Source: Rhizoctonia solani (lineage: Eukaryota > Basidiomycota > Agaricomycetes > Cantharellales > Ceratobasidiaceae). Taken from it: 64,000 bases of DNA. The translations under genes and the position numbers were made by a program. The stretch lies in NCBI RefSeq assembly GCF_016906535.1, contig NC_057373.1, positions 3,100,001 to 3,164,000 on the forward strand. The letters are read 5' to 3'. This document shows, one piece after another, positions 34,496-46,211 of this stretch; the first letter of the stretch is position 1; every line of letters begins with the position of its first letter. Under the pieces are notes generated by a model. The model did no database searches. It was given only the letters and a program-made list of their open reading frames with translations, and was not told the origin of the DNA.

Positions 34496-36819
34496 TTACA
34501 ACCGGCCAGATGCAGCGCTCCTCCAGTTTGCTGGCACACCCTTCGCCGGATCTTTCCCTTCATCACCTACATAACACCCCCTCTCCTTGGACCAAATAAA
34601 CTCATGCGCCAGTAATCGTGTGAGCGTCTTGTATGCATATGCATTCGCGTATGGTATGCCCGTCCTTGAATCTCGGTAAGGTGCAGGAAGACCTGTTATG
34701 GCACAAGTCGGCTTGACTGGATCTATAAGACCAATCATCAGACTACGCGTGTTTGAGAGAAATGATGGCGGAAACTTACGAAGCGGTTTGACTCCGTGAA
34801 GCAGCACGTCTTCCCAATCCGCATGATTCCCGAACATGGCCTGCATGTTCCAGCCAAACGACGCACGAGCTCCTCCACCGTACTCTACAACCACATAGTT
34901 GCGCATTTGCTTCTGAACGGGGCAAGCAGTAGGTCCAGAGTGCGTAATAGGCGCGGAAGGGATAGTGCGTGCAGGTAAAGTGAGAGCAGCTGTGGAGGAA
35001 CCGGAAGGACCGGGTCCAAGATATGGAGGAGGAATAGGGGTGGAAGATGGAGGATCGGACAGAGAGGAACGTTGTTGCACCATCCCGCCAGAACTCTGCT
35101 CGGTCCTCGCAGTCGAATCAGGTACCGGCGTCCCGCTCCTTTCCTTCTTCCGTACTGGTATCTCCACAAACATGATCATCTTTCCTTTACTTTTGCTCGA
35201 ACTTGAGGAGCCCACACTCGACTGGCGTACGACTGTTGGGCGATGTAAATTGTGAAGGGGGTCAGCCTGGGGAAGAATGGATTCCGGAAGTTGCGAAGAT
35301 GCGGTCTCAGAAGACTGGGTCGAAGTAATTCTTGAAGGTTGAGAAAGCACAGACCCAGGTGGCTTGGAAGAACCAATCTCAGGTACTAGAGGCTCGCAAG
35401 TACTCAATGGACTCCTAGGTAAGGATGCTGTCGAAGATAGAGGTGACCTGACCGGTGGCTGAGACAAGGGAGCACTGAGTCCTCGTGAAATTACAGGCGA
35501 AGGCGAAGCTTCTCGACCACGCAGAGCCAAGGACGACCCCTGTACTGATGAAGAAGATAGAGAACGCCGCATAGACTTGGATGGTGTGGGTATCTCGACA
35601 TATACTTGCATGCGCTGAGTCCTCAATGGGGTGCTCGCTCGGCTTGAAGCGTGACTCGTAGTAGAAACGGGGGCGGGGGTAGAGACAGGGGTAAAGACAG
35701 GGGCAGAGGTAGAGGTAGAAACAAGAGGGGTGGAGTCCTCGAGTAATACCGGCGTTGAATTTTTTTCCACTGGGACAGAAACTGCATGAGTAACGGGGTC
35801 CTGAGTGGAAGGGGCTTGAATGATGGGGGGTTGAACCGGAGCCTGCGATGACACAATTGATGTTTCGTTCGTCCCTTGTTCTACCTTGACCTCTTCAATC
35901 CTGGGGACCTCCCCTCGACTGATCCACCTAATCACCGGTCCCTCGATCTTCAGCCGCACAACTTTGCGTGCAGCGGCCCGCTTCTCTTCTTCCTTTTGCA
36001 AAAACTCGTTCAATGCTTTGGTATTCTTTTCTTCTAGTTCAAGTGCCGCAGCAATCAGTTCATCTTGCGTTTTCGGAGCTGCAATGGGACGTGGACGTCT
36101 GGGTGCATGAGCCTGGTTCGAATTAGCCAAGCTATAGCAGGGAATAATCTTAGCCAGAGATGGAGGGAACGGGGTGACTTACTTTTCGGTTCTCAGCATC
36201 CTTTAGTCTCTCCTGTACAAGAAACTTGTGCTTGACAGTGGATGATCTCTCGCTCTGTCTTGTCGCATCCCAATATATACTAGCCCTTTTTTCTACGTTA
36301 TTCTTGGTTGAAATGCGTCTCTTCTTGGGCGCAGGCTCTCCCCTCATGGCTCTTTCCAAAATCTTCTGCGTAGGTGCAGCTCCGATTTTGGACGCTTTTG
36401 CGCGAGCTGCCTGCCCGATGTGTTCTTAGCAGCAGATATTTGATGTAAGGATGAGCTATACTTACACGGCGTTCAGCCTTCTCCTCCATCTGCACTTGTT
36501 TCTCCCCATCGTCAACACCTTGTTTTGCATACTCTTCTTCATCGGTACTTTCAAAGTCACTTTCAAACACATCCTCCTCTGACACATATTTAGCATATAT
36601 TTCATACGCTTTCATTCTTCCTACCTTCCTTCCCTACAAACTCTTCTCCTGGAGCCTCTGCATCTGGATCTGGGGCGTCTCCGTTCTCAAGTTGAACAGC
36701 TGCTAGAGCTTCCGCCCATCTGTAAACACATTAGTGTATTCCAAAGTGCTTGTATAAAAATATTCCACATGCCTATTCCCAGCATTGGACCTTCGACTGC
36801 GTGTCGCACTCAACGACAT
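34496..36819 (-). CDS. VPS72: VPS72/YL1, histone H2A.Z-binding subunit of SWR1-type complex
   Basis: Starts at 36819 with MSLSATRSRRSNAGNR, the usual YL1 opening, followed by WAEALAAVQLENGDAPD, an acidic block (EEDVFESDFESTDEEEY) that contacts H2A.Z-H2B, and basic helices (KILERAMRGEPAPKKRR; SIYWDATRQSERSSTVKHKF). A long exon (36130-34496) holds EEKNTKALNEFLQKEEEKR, a 300-residue Ser/Pro/Thr-rich linker, and the YL1 C-terminal domain (CAITGLPAPYRDSRTGIPY, then ANAYAYKTLTRLL), ending NWRSAASGRL and TAA. The protein is the H2A.Z chaperone of the SWR1 chromatin remodeller. Intron 1 (36720-36772) appears to use a GC donor. Gene start faces the mL61-like gene over 126 bp. The Pro/Ser linker makes it longer than yeast Vps72. 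Confidence 0.9.
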
Positions 36820-36945
36820 GCGAGTCCAGAATGAGAGTGGCAATTACTAACAAACGTAACCCCAGAATTACTTATAAGCGCCGAGGTGAGGTAAACATTT
36901 TGACGATCTCTCATTTCGCAATCACAATTACCCAACCTCACCATA
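36820..36945. promoter_or_regulatory. Divergent promoter VPS72 / mL61-like gene
   Basis: The start codons are 126 bp apart on opposite strands, so both promoters are contained here. No TATA box is evident. Confidence 0.6.
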
Positions 36946-37431
36946 ATGAGTGCACCAAGACGAAAATTAACAACAGTTGGAAAATCTCTAGCGGAGCTCT
37001 CAAAACAGCCTATTCCCTATCTTAAACCTGCTGTGAAATCTCTGAGGTTAGATCTGGCACCGAAGAATGGACATTGGGGCGCTAGGTGCGTACGAAAGAA
37101 CCAATGCAATAAGATGTCTATTAAAGATCAAGTCTTATAGACATTTCTTAAAAGAAGACTTGCCCCGGATAGCATATGCCAACCCTAGGGTCACATACAA
37201 GGTTAACAAGTTTAGACAATTAACGAAGGAAGCCCCATGGAAGCCTTCATTGCAACTCGAGTTTGGTGAGTTCGCATTGCCCTAAGATATATCCCTCTTT
37301 TCTAATGACTTTGTCCGCAAGCCGACGGGGCGACGCACGAGATCGAAGTCGATGGAAAACGAAGTGAAGAGATTATGAAAGATCTTATGAAGATTGCGGG
37401 CGGACCCAAACCTACACCATCTTCCCATTGA
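36946..37431 (+). CDS. Mitochondrial ribosomal protein of the L51/S25/CI-B8 fold (mL61-like)
   Basis: Three exons encode about 123 residues. Exon 1 from ATG 36946 reads MSAPRRKLTTVGKSLAEL through NGHWGAR; exon 2 reads HFLKEDLPRIAYANPRVTY and WKPSLQLEF; exon 3 reads ADGATHEIEVDGKRSEEI through the tail PKPTPSSH and TGA at 37429-37431. The pattern (F..+.LPR+.Y.NP.V.......P.L.+.F.DG....I.......+I...L) is that of the thioredoxin-like L51/S25/CI-B8 domain found in mitoribosomal proteins mL43, mS25 and mL61 and in NDUFA2. Length and context favour mL61 (yeast MRP49), but mS25 cannot be excluded. Confidence 0.72.
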
Positions 37432-37962
37432 GTATAGAGTGTATTATGTTGTGACTGCTTCATAATCCCTGATACACATATACCCGCTCTATGTCTGTTC
37501 ATTAGAAACTATTACACGCACCCTCATGTGTGCGTTAAAGATGCGTTTCTTCTCTGGGCCAAACACCCTTGTGAGCTCAATAAAATTACTCCGTAGGCGG
37601 GATCCTGGGGAAGTGGGGGATCAATGTCAGAATAATTAACGGGATTTGCACCCACCAAACCTCAGTTGGGGAACCGTAGTCATCAACAGCCACTTTGACC
37701 CAGCCCACCTATGCGATTTCATTCAATTATGGCCTACATATAATGAAATAGCACTCATTAATACCATATCCGTGACAGGGAGTAATATCTCACACGAAAT
37801 TCCTACTAGTTTCTTCGAAGGTATTCGGCCTCGTACCGCGGGTAGTTTAATCGGTTGTGTTTGGTCATCTGCGCCACGTTGTTTGTGCATTAAACTAGTA
37901 TGTCCATCGAAGCACGAGACAAAAGCACCGATTTCCTCTCCCTCCCTCCCCTCCTCTGAAGT
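37432..37962. other. Intergenic region upstream of array copy 1, itself duplicated
   Basis: From about 37480 onward the sequence matches that upstream of copy 2 (from about 39935), showing that the duplicated unit includes the promoter region. No gene was recognised here. Confidence 0.6.
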
Positions 37963-39709
37963 ATGGGTTCACCTGCTTCAAGGTCGAAAAACCTAATTGT
38001 CAAAGGCATGGTAGATTGCATACTCCAGGGTTGTGTTGCGAGCCTATTCTAGTACCTCTATTCTAACCAACGATTTAGGCATCCTCATTCCGTTACTCAT
38101 AAACTTCTTCGCTTCCTCGCACCAGAAGAGAGACAAAAAATGGTTCAAATTCTACGTCATATATGTTAACACACTTGCGCTTGCTCAAACGATAGTTCAA
38201 GTGTATAACATCTTGGATTTCTTGGAGTCAAGCTTGGTTAAGACACGCCCGGTGGTAAGTAACCACTACAATCATATTCATGATATGATGCGATAACTGT
38301 CGGTCACAAAGGTTCTAGTGCTGGGTCCGGTCCTGAATGTAACATTAAGTGCATCTGTCCAGTTATTTTTCATCTTTCGTTGTTGGAAAATATACAAACG
38401 GCGGGTTTTGTTTGTGTTGCCATTCTTGACGTTGTGGCTCACCGCGTTACTTCCGGGACTAACCTTAGTAAGTATCAACCCATGGTTTTAAACTCAAATT
38501 CATACTATGATAACCCAAAGGGATATTATCTCGCCGAAAGTTTGAGACGAAGGACTTATCGTCAAGTGCGTCATACTTTTCATCCTCAACTAGTTTAATG
38601 ACTGATTATGATATAGGCCGTGATTGCAAGTAAGGCCGTTTCTATTTACTATACTTTTGGTGCAGAATTTTAATACATCTTTCTTACCAACACTACAGTG
38701 GCGATATGGATATTTTCCTCACTTGCCCTGGAATTTTGTGTGACTATCACGAGTGCGTGTTTCATCTCAATTGTTTCTCGTATGGCTAACTTGGAGTTCG
38801 GTTCTAGCCGTAATATTCTTGTTTCGTTCACGAACAGGTAGTATAAACAATACTTGCTTCATTGGGAGCTTATAACTAAAGAACGTTTGTAATAGGTCTT
38901 TTGGAGCATAGTGGTGTATTCAGGATGGTCTGGCAAGTAACCTGGGTGAGACCTTCCTTTTAGCTAGTGAACGATGCTTGTAGTGATCTTTTGGATCAGA
39001 TTTCAGCAGCTCTCCCACCAATCCTGATGACTGTTGTATCGATCAATACATACGTTGTACGTCCTAATTGAAATCAATAGGTATACCACTGATAGCTTTC
39101 AGATAAATAATATCTCACACCCCCTAACCGGGGTGACAGCTGACTCAACAGGTGTGTGTATGCGCCACTTCTTAGCCGAACTAAAGCTAACTCAAACTCC
39201 CTCCCCCCAGGGAAGGTTTATGTACTTTCACTTATGATCACCATCACTGGGTACTCTACCCTTCTTTAAGTACGTAGGAGCTACTAACAATAATGCCAAA
39301 ACAGGAGAGGACTGATTCGCTCCCAACTTGATTCGGCTCCCAAGAACAGGCTTAATACGGTCCTCACGATGTCAGACCTCCCTGCAATTGTTGTGACTCG
39401 TAGATCTATAGAGGTAAATTGGATTGTATGTTTAAGAACCTGTCCTGATTATATGATACAGTCGAGCGCCTATGAAATGGAATCCAGAGGTCCAACGACG
39501 GACGCTCTCAACGGCGCCGGATTTGAATGCGAGGTTGTATATCCTCAGGAATCTGTAAGACTCTTTTCTCTGGATAGCTTCAAACTGGCTTTCTCTTAAC
39601 TTTGCGCCAGAGGCACTTTAGGTCCAAGTCAACTATGAGTAATGTAGAAAGTGTATGCATCCAGCCATGTTCCAAAATGGTCCCACCAACCTTTAATACA
39701 AATGTTTAA
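37963..39709 (+). CDS. Multi-pass membrane protein, DUF6534-like, tandem copy 1
   Basis: Spliced from ATG 37963 (MGSPASRSKNLIVKGMVD). Exon 1 ends ILQ and a 49-nt intron leads to GILIPLLINFFASSHQKRD; then KFYVIYVNTLALAQTIVQVY, VLNVTLSASVQLFFIFRCW, VLPFLTLWLTALLPGLTL, GYYLAESLRRRTYRQ, AIWIFSSLALEFCVTIT, VIFLFRSRTGLLEHSGVF, ISAALPPILMTVVSIN, GKVYVLSLMITITG and LIRSQLDSAPKNRLNTVL, and a hydrophilic tail ending TNV with TAA at 39707-39709. About seven membrane segments, the RSRTG loop and the cytosolic RSQLDSAPKNRL motif resemble the Agaricomycete DUF6534 family, whose function is unknown. All exons join in frame, so this copy looks intact. Confidence 0.72.
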
Positions 39710-40755
39710 TTACTTACACTGTACATAACCACTTAAATTCAACGATTATTTCCATACGGAGTCGACAAGATTTCAGATTCGTTTTACGTGCATTTGTTTT
39801 TGTAACCTGTTGCTTTGCTTATTTTGAGTACACGCATTTGTATCAAGGACACTATGAACATCCCAACCCGCACGTTATGTACCAAACTAGCTGACTGAAA
39901 TATCACGGTATAAGGGAGTAGGGAGATGATCTCTAACATACATACACACTCCATGTCTATTCATTAGAAACCAACTATTATATTCACCCCCGATCTGAGC
40001 CTTAAAGAGGCTTTACTTACTCTCTGCCTGCTCGTCCGCGTCGTCCACGAGACCCAGACCGGTAAGGTTTGGGGAACCCCGCGGCTGCGGAGCAGCGAGG
40101 GTGGACCGGGGCGCCCAACTGCAAGACTGGCTCATGGGTGAGCGGCCCAAACCAGCTCTAGCGGCCTTAAGGGATGAAGTTTGTTATGATATTGTCATGC
40201 AAAGGTGTACCGCAGCACTCGGTGTGTACGAGGCCAGACGGTGGAGGAGGGCGGACCGCAAGTCGATACGGCACAAAGCGGGTAGTCACGTGACTCGCTA
40301 CATGCTCCGGCTAAGTCTCTGTTTTGCATCTCCGCAGGCTTTGTCGCAAAACGTCCATCTTATCTGGGCTAAACCCCCTTGTGATTTCAACGCAATTGAT
40401 CCATAGGTGAGATACTGAGGAAGTGGGATATCAATGTCAGAATGGTCAATGCAATTGGGAAGCCATAGTTGGCAACTACTTTGGCGCAGCCCACCTGTGC
40501 GATTTCATTCAACCCCGACCTACATATCATGAAGTAGCGCTTGTTAAAATATTTTATTTGTGACAAGAAGCAATGTCTCGCAAAATCCCCACTAGTTTCT
40601 TCGAAGGTATTGGGCCTTGTACCACGGGTGATTTAATTGGTTGTGTTTGGTCATCTGCGTCACGTTGTTTGTGCATTAAACTGGTATAAACTAGTATGTC
40701 CATCGAAACACAAGACGGAAGTGCCGATTTCCTCCCTTTCCTTTCCCTCTGAAGG
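39710..40755. other. Intergenic region between copies 1 and 2, with an insertion
   Basis: Sequence from about 39935 is the paralogous upstream region of copy 2. Relative to the copy 1 counterpart it carries an extra GC-rich segment of about 320 bp (see the separate entry). Confidence 0.6.
40015..40342. mobile_element. Candidate short GC-rich insertion with 7-bp flanking direct repeat
   Basis: The upstream regions of copies 1 and 2 align, but copy 2 is interrupted by about 328 bp that is far more GC-rich than its flanks. AGGCTTT occurs directly before it (40008-40014) and again as its last seven bases (40336-40342), as expected for a target-site duplication. There is no transposase and no clear terminal inverted repeat, so a non-autonomous element or another insertion type is possible. 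The unit-to-unit alignment around the junction is imperfect. Confidence 0.45.
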
Positions 40756-42493
40756 ATGGGGTCACCTGCTTCAAGGTCAAAAAACCTAATTGTCAGAGGC
40801 ATGGTACATTGTATACTCCAAGGTGTGTTACAAACCTATTTTAGTTCTTCTCTGACAAATGATCTAGGCATCCTCATCCCATTACTTGTAAACTTCTTTA
40901 CCTCGTCACACCAAAAAAGAGACAAAAAATGGTTCAAATTCTACGTCATATATGTTAACACACTTGCGCTTGCTCAAACAATAGTTCAAGTGTATAACAT
41001 CTTGGATTTCTTGGAGTCAAGCTTGGTTAAGACACGCCCGGTGGTAAGTAACCACTACAATCATATTCATGGTATCATGCGATAACTGTCGGTCACAAAG
41101 GTTCTAGTGCTGGGTCCGGTCCTGAATATAACATCAAGTGCATCTGTCCAGTTATTTTTCATCTTCCGTTGCTGGAGAATATACAAACGGCGGGTTTTGT
41201 TTGTGTTGCCACTTTTGGCGCTATGGTTCGTTGCGTTGATCCCGGGGCTAATGTTGGTAAGTATTGGGTCATGGATTTGAGTCTCAGACTCATACTATGA
41301 TAATATAAAGGGCTATTATCTCGTCGAAACTTTGAAACGGAAGACTTTCCATCAGGTGCGTCATACTTTTCATGCCCAATAGGTTCAATCACTGATTGCG
41401 ATATAGGCCTCGATTGCCAGTAAGGCCATTTCTGTTTATGATAACTCTGGCACATAAATTAGTCTGTCTTTCTTATTGACACCATAGTGGCAATATGGAT
41501 ATTTTTGTCGCTTACCTGGAGTTGTGTGTGACTGTCACAAGTGCGTGCACCATCCCGATCATTTCCCGAATGGCTCACCTAGGGTTCGGTCCTAGCCGTG
41601 ATATTCCTATTCCGTTCACGAACAGGTACTGTAAACCATACTTGTTTCCTTTGCAGTTTGTACCTAAAGGATGGCTATAATAGGTCTTCTGGAGCATGAT
41701 GGCGTATTCAAGATGGTCTGGAAAGTAACCTGGGTGAGGCACTCCTTTTCATTACCGGATATTTGTGGTGATCTTTCGGGTCAGATTTCAGCAGCACTCC
41801 CACCAATCTTGATGACTGTTGTATCTATCAATGGATACATTGTAGGTCCTAGTTAAAGATTAACAGGTATGCCACTAATAGGTTTTAGATAAATAACATC
41901 TCGCACCCCCTAACCGGGGTGACAGCCGACTCAACAGGTGGGTGTATGCGCCACTTCTTGATTGAATTCAAGTTAACCAAAACTCAAGGAAAGTTTATGC
42001 ACTTTCGCTCATGATCACGATAACCGGGTATCCTGCTTTTTTTATTCGCGTTGGAATCGCTAACAATAAAACTAAATTAGGAGAGGATTGATTCGCTCCC
42101 AGCTTGATGGCTCAGCACCCAAGGACAGGTTTAACACAGTTCTCACAGTGTCAGACCTCCCTGCGATTGTTGTGACCCACAGATCTGTAGAGGTAAATTG
42201 AGTTACAAGTTAGAAGGTTCGTGCTGACCATATAGTGCAGTCGAGTGCCTATGAAATGGAGCCCAGGGGTCCAACAGCGAACACGCTCAATGAAGCCCCA
42301 TCTGAGCGCGAGATTATATATTGCCAAGATTCTGTAAGAATTTTTTTCGTCAAGGGATTTCTAAACTAACTTTCTCCTCACTGTATATCAGGGACCTTTT
42401 AGGCCCAAGTCAATTATAAGTGCTTCAGAAAGTACATGCACACATCCATCATGCAAAATAGTTCCATCGGGCTATAACACGAATCATGTTTAA
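40756..42493 (+). pseudogene. DUF6534-like membrane gene, tandem copy 2, probably decaying
   Basis: Close duplicate of copy 1; the second exon is nearly identical (KKWFKFYVIYVNTLALAQ). Two lesions are visible. First, the exon encoding AIWIF... (from 41490) is one base shorter than in copies 1 and 3, which brings an in-frame TGA after TWSCV; an alternative donor (GTGTGT, about 41524) could restore frame at the cost of several residues. Second, the acceptor before the KVYALSLMIT exon reads CTCAAGG where copies 1 and 3 have CAGGG and TAGGG, so the AG needed in the right register is AA (41986-41987). Otherwise exons continue to a tail ending TNHV and TAA at 42491-42493. Two independent lesions argue for a pseudogene rather than a sequencing error. 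Confidence 0.62.
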
Positions 42494-43383
42494 TCACTTG
42501 GTATCGTACGCCTAAAATCAAAGATTATTTACATAGGGAATCGACGCGGTTCTCAGGTTTGTTTTGAGTGTATTTATTTGTGTAACCTGTGACTTTGCTT
42601 AAATTTGAATATACGCATTTATGTTATGAATATTATACACACATTAATCATCTGTACGTTGCATGCCCAATTAACGGGGGCAGTAAAGCAAAGAGAGAGT
42701 GGGAAGATCCCTGATGATCCTGGTTGTGGTTAAAATATGGTGGGCTGACATGCATGGGGATTTTCAATGACAGCGCTAGCCTAAGTTGACGGGATAAGCC
42801 GTGATACTTGAATAGCAAATATATTTTAGGAAAATATGGAGAAGGATGAGTGCGAGCAATTAATTGCACTTTCACCCATAGGATTGACATTGCGATTCCT
42901 TACTAAATTCAATAATCGAACGGTCTACACTCACCAGGACTTAATCACTAGCTGGTAAGATCGATCCGATCCAGCATAGGACCGTGAGAGCCTGGATCAC
43001 GATGTTGAGGCGAGTCTGAAATGTGACCTTTTTCATCCAATCTGACACTCGGGCGGATGGGAGTTTATTTACGTAATATATAACAACCGAGCTACAACCA
43101 ACAAGTAAGATAAAACTAACTGTATATAGCAATCGAATCGCGCAAGGATCCAACAACACCCTGTCAAAAGGGATTTCTATTTTTGTCTGTGTCAAGGGCG
43201 GCTTTACCCAGCACTCGGAAACATCTCTCATTCGGCAGCATTCAACCATTTCCGTTCCAAACGCAATTAATTCAGTCACAGGTATTTGGCCAGTCCTGTT
43301 TGGCCACTCGCGCCACACTGATCTGGTACTAGAGTCTTCTAAACCCATAGAAGAACACCATAGGCTTTCCCCCCCTCTGAACA
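42494..43383. other. Intergenic region between copies 2 and 3
   Basis: Its right part is a diverged version of the upstream region of copies 1 and 2. A 159-codon minus-strand frame (42941-43420) overlaps that promoter-like sequence and is not called as a gene. Confidence 0.5.
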
Positions 43384-45101
43384 ATGGGAAGGACACGATG
43401 GTCGAATCAGAAAGTAGCAATTATTGGGGGTATGGTTCATTGTATACTTCAAGGTACGCCACTGCTCCTTTCAGTTTCTCGAGCCTATAGCCATCAGTTG
43501 AACGAAGTAATTAGGGGTTCTTGTTCCGCTCCTCATAGATTTCCTCGCTTCTCTGCGCCTAAAGAAGGGTAGATGGCCGTTCAAACTATACGTTGCATTT
43601 GTCAATGCACTCGTATTGGGGCAAACAATCGTTCAGTTATATGACATCGTGGACTCTTTCGACTCGGAATCACGTGTATCTCGTCCAGCCGTAAGCTCAG
43701 TCAAACCCCCACCCGTAATATAATGTACTAACAACTACCCTGAAAGGTTTTGGTATTGACTCCCGTTCTAAATGTGACAATAAGTGCATCGGTTCAACTC
43801 TTCTTTATATTCCGCTGTTGGAAAATTTACACGCAACGTGTGGTGTTCGTATTGCCACTTTTGGCGCTATGGTTCACTGCATTGATTCCGGGGTTGTTGC
43901 TGGTATGAATTAAAACATACATAAAATATTAGAGTACGTACTATAGCTAAAATTTTTAAAGGGGTATTATATGGTTGAGTCTGTGAAGCGCGACCTGCTT
44001 CAGCCTGTATGTTTAATATATATCACGAGTGTAGTGTATTAACCGACCTTGTTGTGCTAGGCCTCAATTGCGTGTGAGATCAAATCCCACCAGACTCACA
44101 ACGCATATCTTTGACAACATTTCTTTATCTCTAGTGGGAATATGGACATTTTCATCACTCACGCTAGAATTATGCGTAACAACTAGTAGTAAGTACACAA
44201 TTCGAGTTCCCTTCCATACTAATCTAAGCTTTAGTCGTCATATATTTGTTTCTCACGAAAACCAGTAAATCACGCCTCCCGTTCGCGTAGGGATTAGCAC
44301 TGAATTGAATAATGGGTGTATTTAGGTCTCGTCAGGTACAACAATGTGTTTAAAACCATCTGGCAAGTGACTTGGGTGAGACCTTGTCTTAAATTGCCAC
44401 TAGTTCACTCAATATCTCGAATAGGTATCGGCGGCTTTACCACCAATCCTTGTGATCATTGCAGTAATCAACGGGTATATTGTACGTCATATCTGAACTA
44501 CATAGCTTTGATATTCACGAATTTCAGGTACACAACATCAGGCACCCTATAACTGTAGTCACAGTGGATATGACGGGTATGTATGCGCCTAATCCCTGAC
44601 AATATCTGGACTAAGCTCGTCCCGCGTAGGGAAAGCTTATGCTCTTTCGCTGATGATCACTATTGTAGGGTAACTTAATTCCCTCTCTTTCATGGTCTAT
44701 CGTTTACACGAGCCTGAAATTAGGAGGGGACACATCCGTGCTCAGCTAGAGAAATCAAACGCCAGAAGTGAACTGGCACCGGTTCTGACGAGGGCAAATG
44801 ACACACCAACAGCAGCTCTGGCTCACACAGAGGTGAGTTTTCTCTAGCTTTTAGACCTATTACTGATGGTAGTACAGTCAAATGTATGTGAGCTAGAAAC
44901 CAGAGGTCCAGCGGAGAGCACATTTAATGGGATTGGTTCAGAGTGTGGAACTACGTGCCCTCAAGACTCTGTAGGTATTTCTTGTTTGATTGGTTCCAAA
45001 CGACTCATATCTATTTTATACAAAAGGCATCTATCAGGTCTAAGCAAATCGCAAGTGCTTCAGAATGCACTTGTATTCACCAAATCCAGCTCCCAAAATA
45101 A
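43384..45101 (+). CDS. Multi-pass membrane protein, DUF6534-like, tandem copy 3
   Basis: The most diverged copy. It starts at ATG 43384 (MGRTRWSNQKVAIIGGMVHC) and the first intron (GTACGC...AATTAG, 61 nt) leads to GVLVPLLIDFLASLRLKKG. Then come KLYVAFVNALVLGQTIVQLY, VLNVTISASVQLFFIFRCW, VLPLLALWFTALIPGLLL, GYYMVESVKRDLLQ and IWTFSSLTLELCVTTSS; a good 49-nt intron with CTAATC and CTTTAG follows. Later exons include YNNVFKTIWQVTW and IRAQLEKSNARSELAPVL, and the gene ends IHQIQLPK with TAA at 45099-45101. Its clear intron signals helped to place introns in copies 1 and 2. The same exon plan is kept and no lesion was found, so it is probably functional. Its role is unknown. Confidence 0.7.
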
Positions 45102-46211
45102 CTTAGCCAATCAGCAATACGAATATTTACCCTACACAACGCCGTCCAAACCCGAATAAGGAAGCTGTCCAGATGTGGGGGTGGTAAGAATTTTTCGCAT
45201 TCATACTCCATGTATTTATTTGTATGATCTATCGCTTTGTTCCACTCTGAGTTTGGGGTACGTACTTCGTATCATGTATATTGTTGGTCTACGTATCTGA
45301 CGTGCGATTGCATCGTTAGGACGAATTGCGTATGGGAATTTAATGGTGGGAACGACAGTTAAAGACTTGGATTCACACAGTGATCGACCAGGTACAAGAT
45401 CCTAAGAATTCAAGAAACATTGTAAACCTGAACAACACCGCTGTGATACGGAAGCAGTGGCAGTGAGAGATAGGCCCGTCGAACTCGGCCTTGAGATGGA
45501 CTTGAGGTAGTTTTGCCATAGAGCTCTGGCGCCAGTGGCTGGGATCGATGGCGCTGGTATACTCCTCTTACTTTATAGTAAATGTGGCCTACTGAGTCGA
45601 ACGAGCTGAAATGAGCCAATGATCCGTGTAGATATTCGAGGCCCAAGAGACCGTATTAATTTCCCATCCTCGTTGGTTCTCCGAATAAATCAGCCAAGCC
45701 TCACGGAGCTGTCATGATTGCTTTGGCCGGTTTGCTCGGCCTTCTGCCGCTGAATTCCGGCGCATGGGGTATTTACTACAACAGTGAGGCTCGACGAGTG
45801 GGACACAGCTTATTCATCTTCATGTCTGCCAAAAAAACAGTCAGGTGAACCGGCTCCTCCCTTCAAGAAGGTCCAGAGGATTTGTCAATGATCGTGGGTC
45901 TTGATACGCATAGCCTCATGGGTTAGGAGTAAATCTATCTATCCTTTTTTGAGGTACAGGTAGATAGCATAAGTGGCGATCAATTTGGTAAACGATCAAG
46001 GCATGTGGTGGGCGTCTTGCCGAGGTGCTTCGCTGCTCAAATTCAGGCCGGAGAGTCCGGTTGAATGGGGTTCTCGATCTTCTGTGCCAGGATATTATCT
46101 ACACCACCATGGCTGACCTATAAATGGTTGGCCCCTCGCCCTTGCTCGTAAGACCTAACCCCTAGGTTTTCTTCGACCTCGACTTGGCTCGCCTGATACG
46201 AATTTGAAGCC
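45102..46211. other. Intergenic region, no gene recognised
   Basis: It holds the 3' flank of the membrane-gene array and the promoter of the UNC93-like gene. No repeats or RNA genes were recognised. Confidence 0.45.

Noticed and set aside
38029..38077. Apparent frameshift near the start of array copy 1 relative to copy 2
   Set aside because: The mismatched segment is an intron in all three copies: copy 3 has a clear GTACGC...AATTAG intron at the same place and phase, and copies 1 and 2 give the matching GILIPLL join when it is removed.
42941..43420. 159-codon minus-strand ORF with hydrophobic stretches
   Set aside because: It overlaps the promoter region of copy 3, which is related to the upstream DNA of copies 1 and 2, and it has no counterpart ORF there. 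Probably a chance frame, though a relic of another gene cannot be fully excluded.
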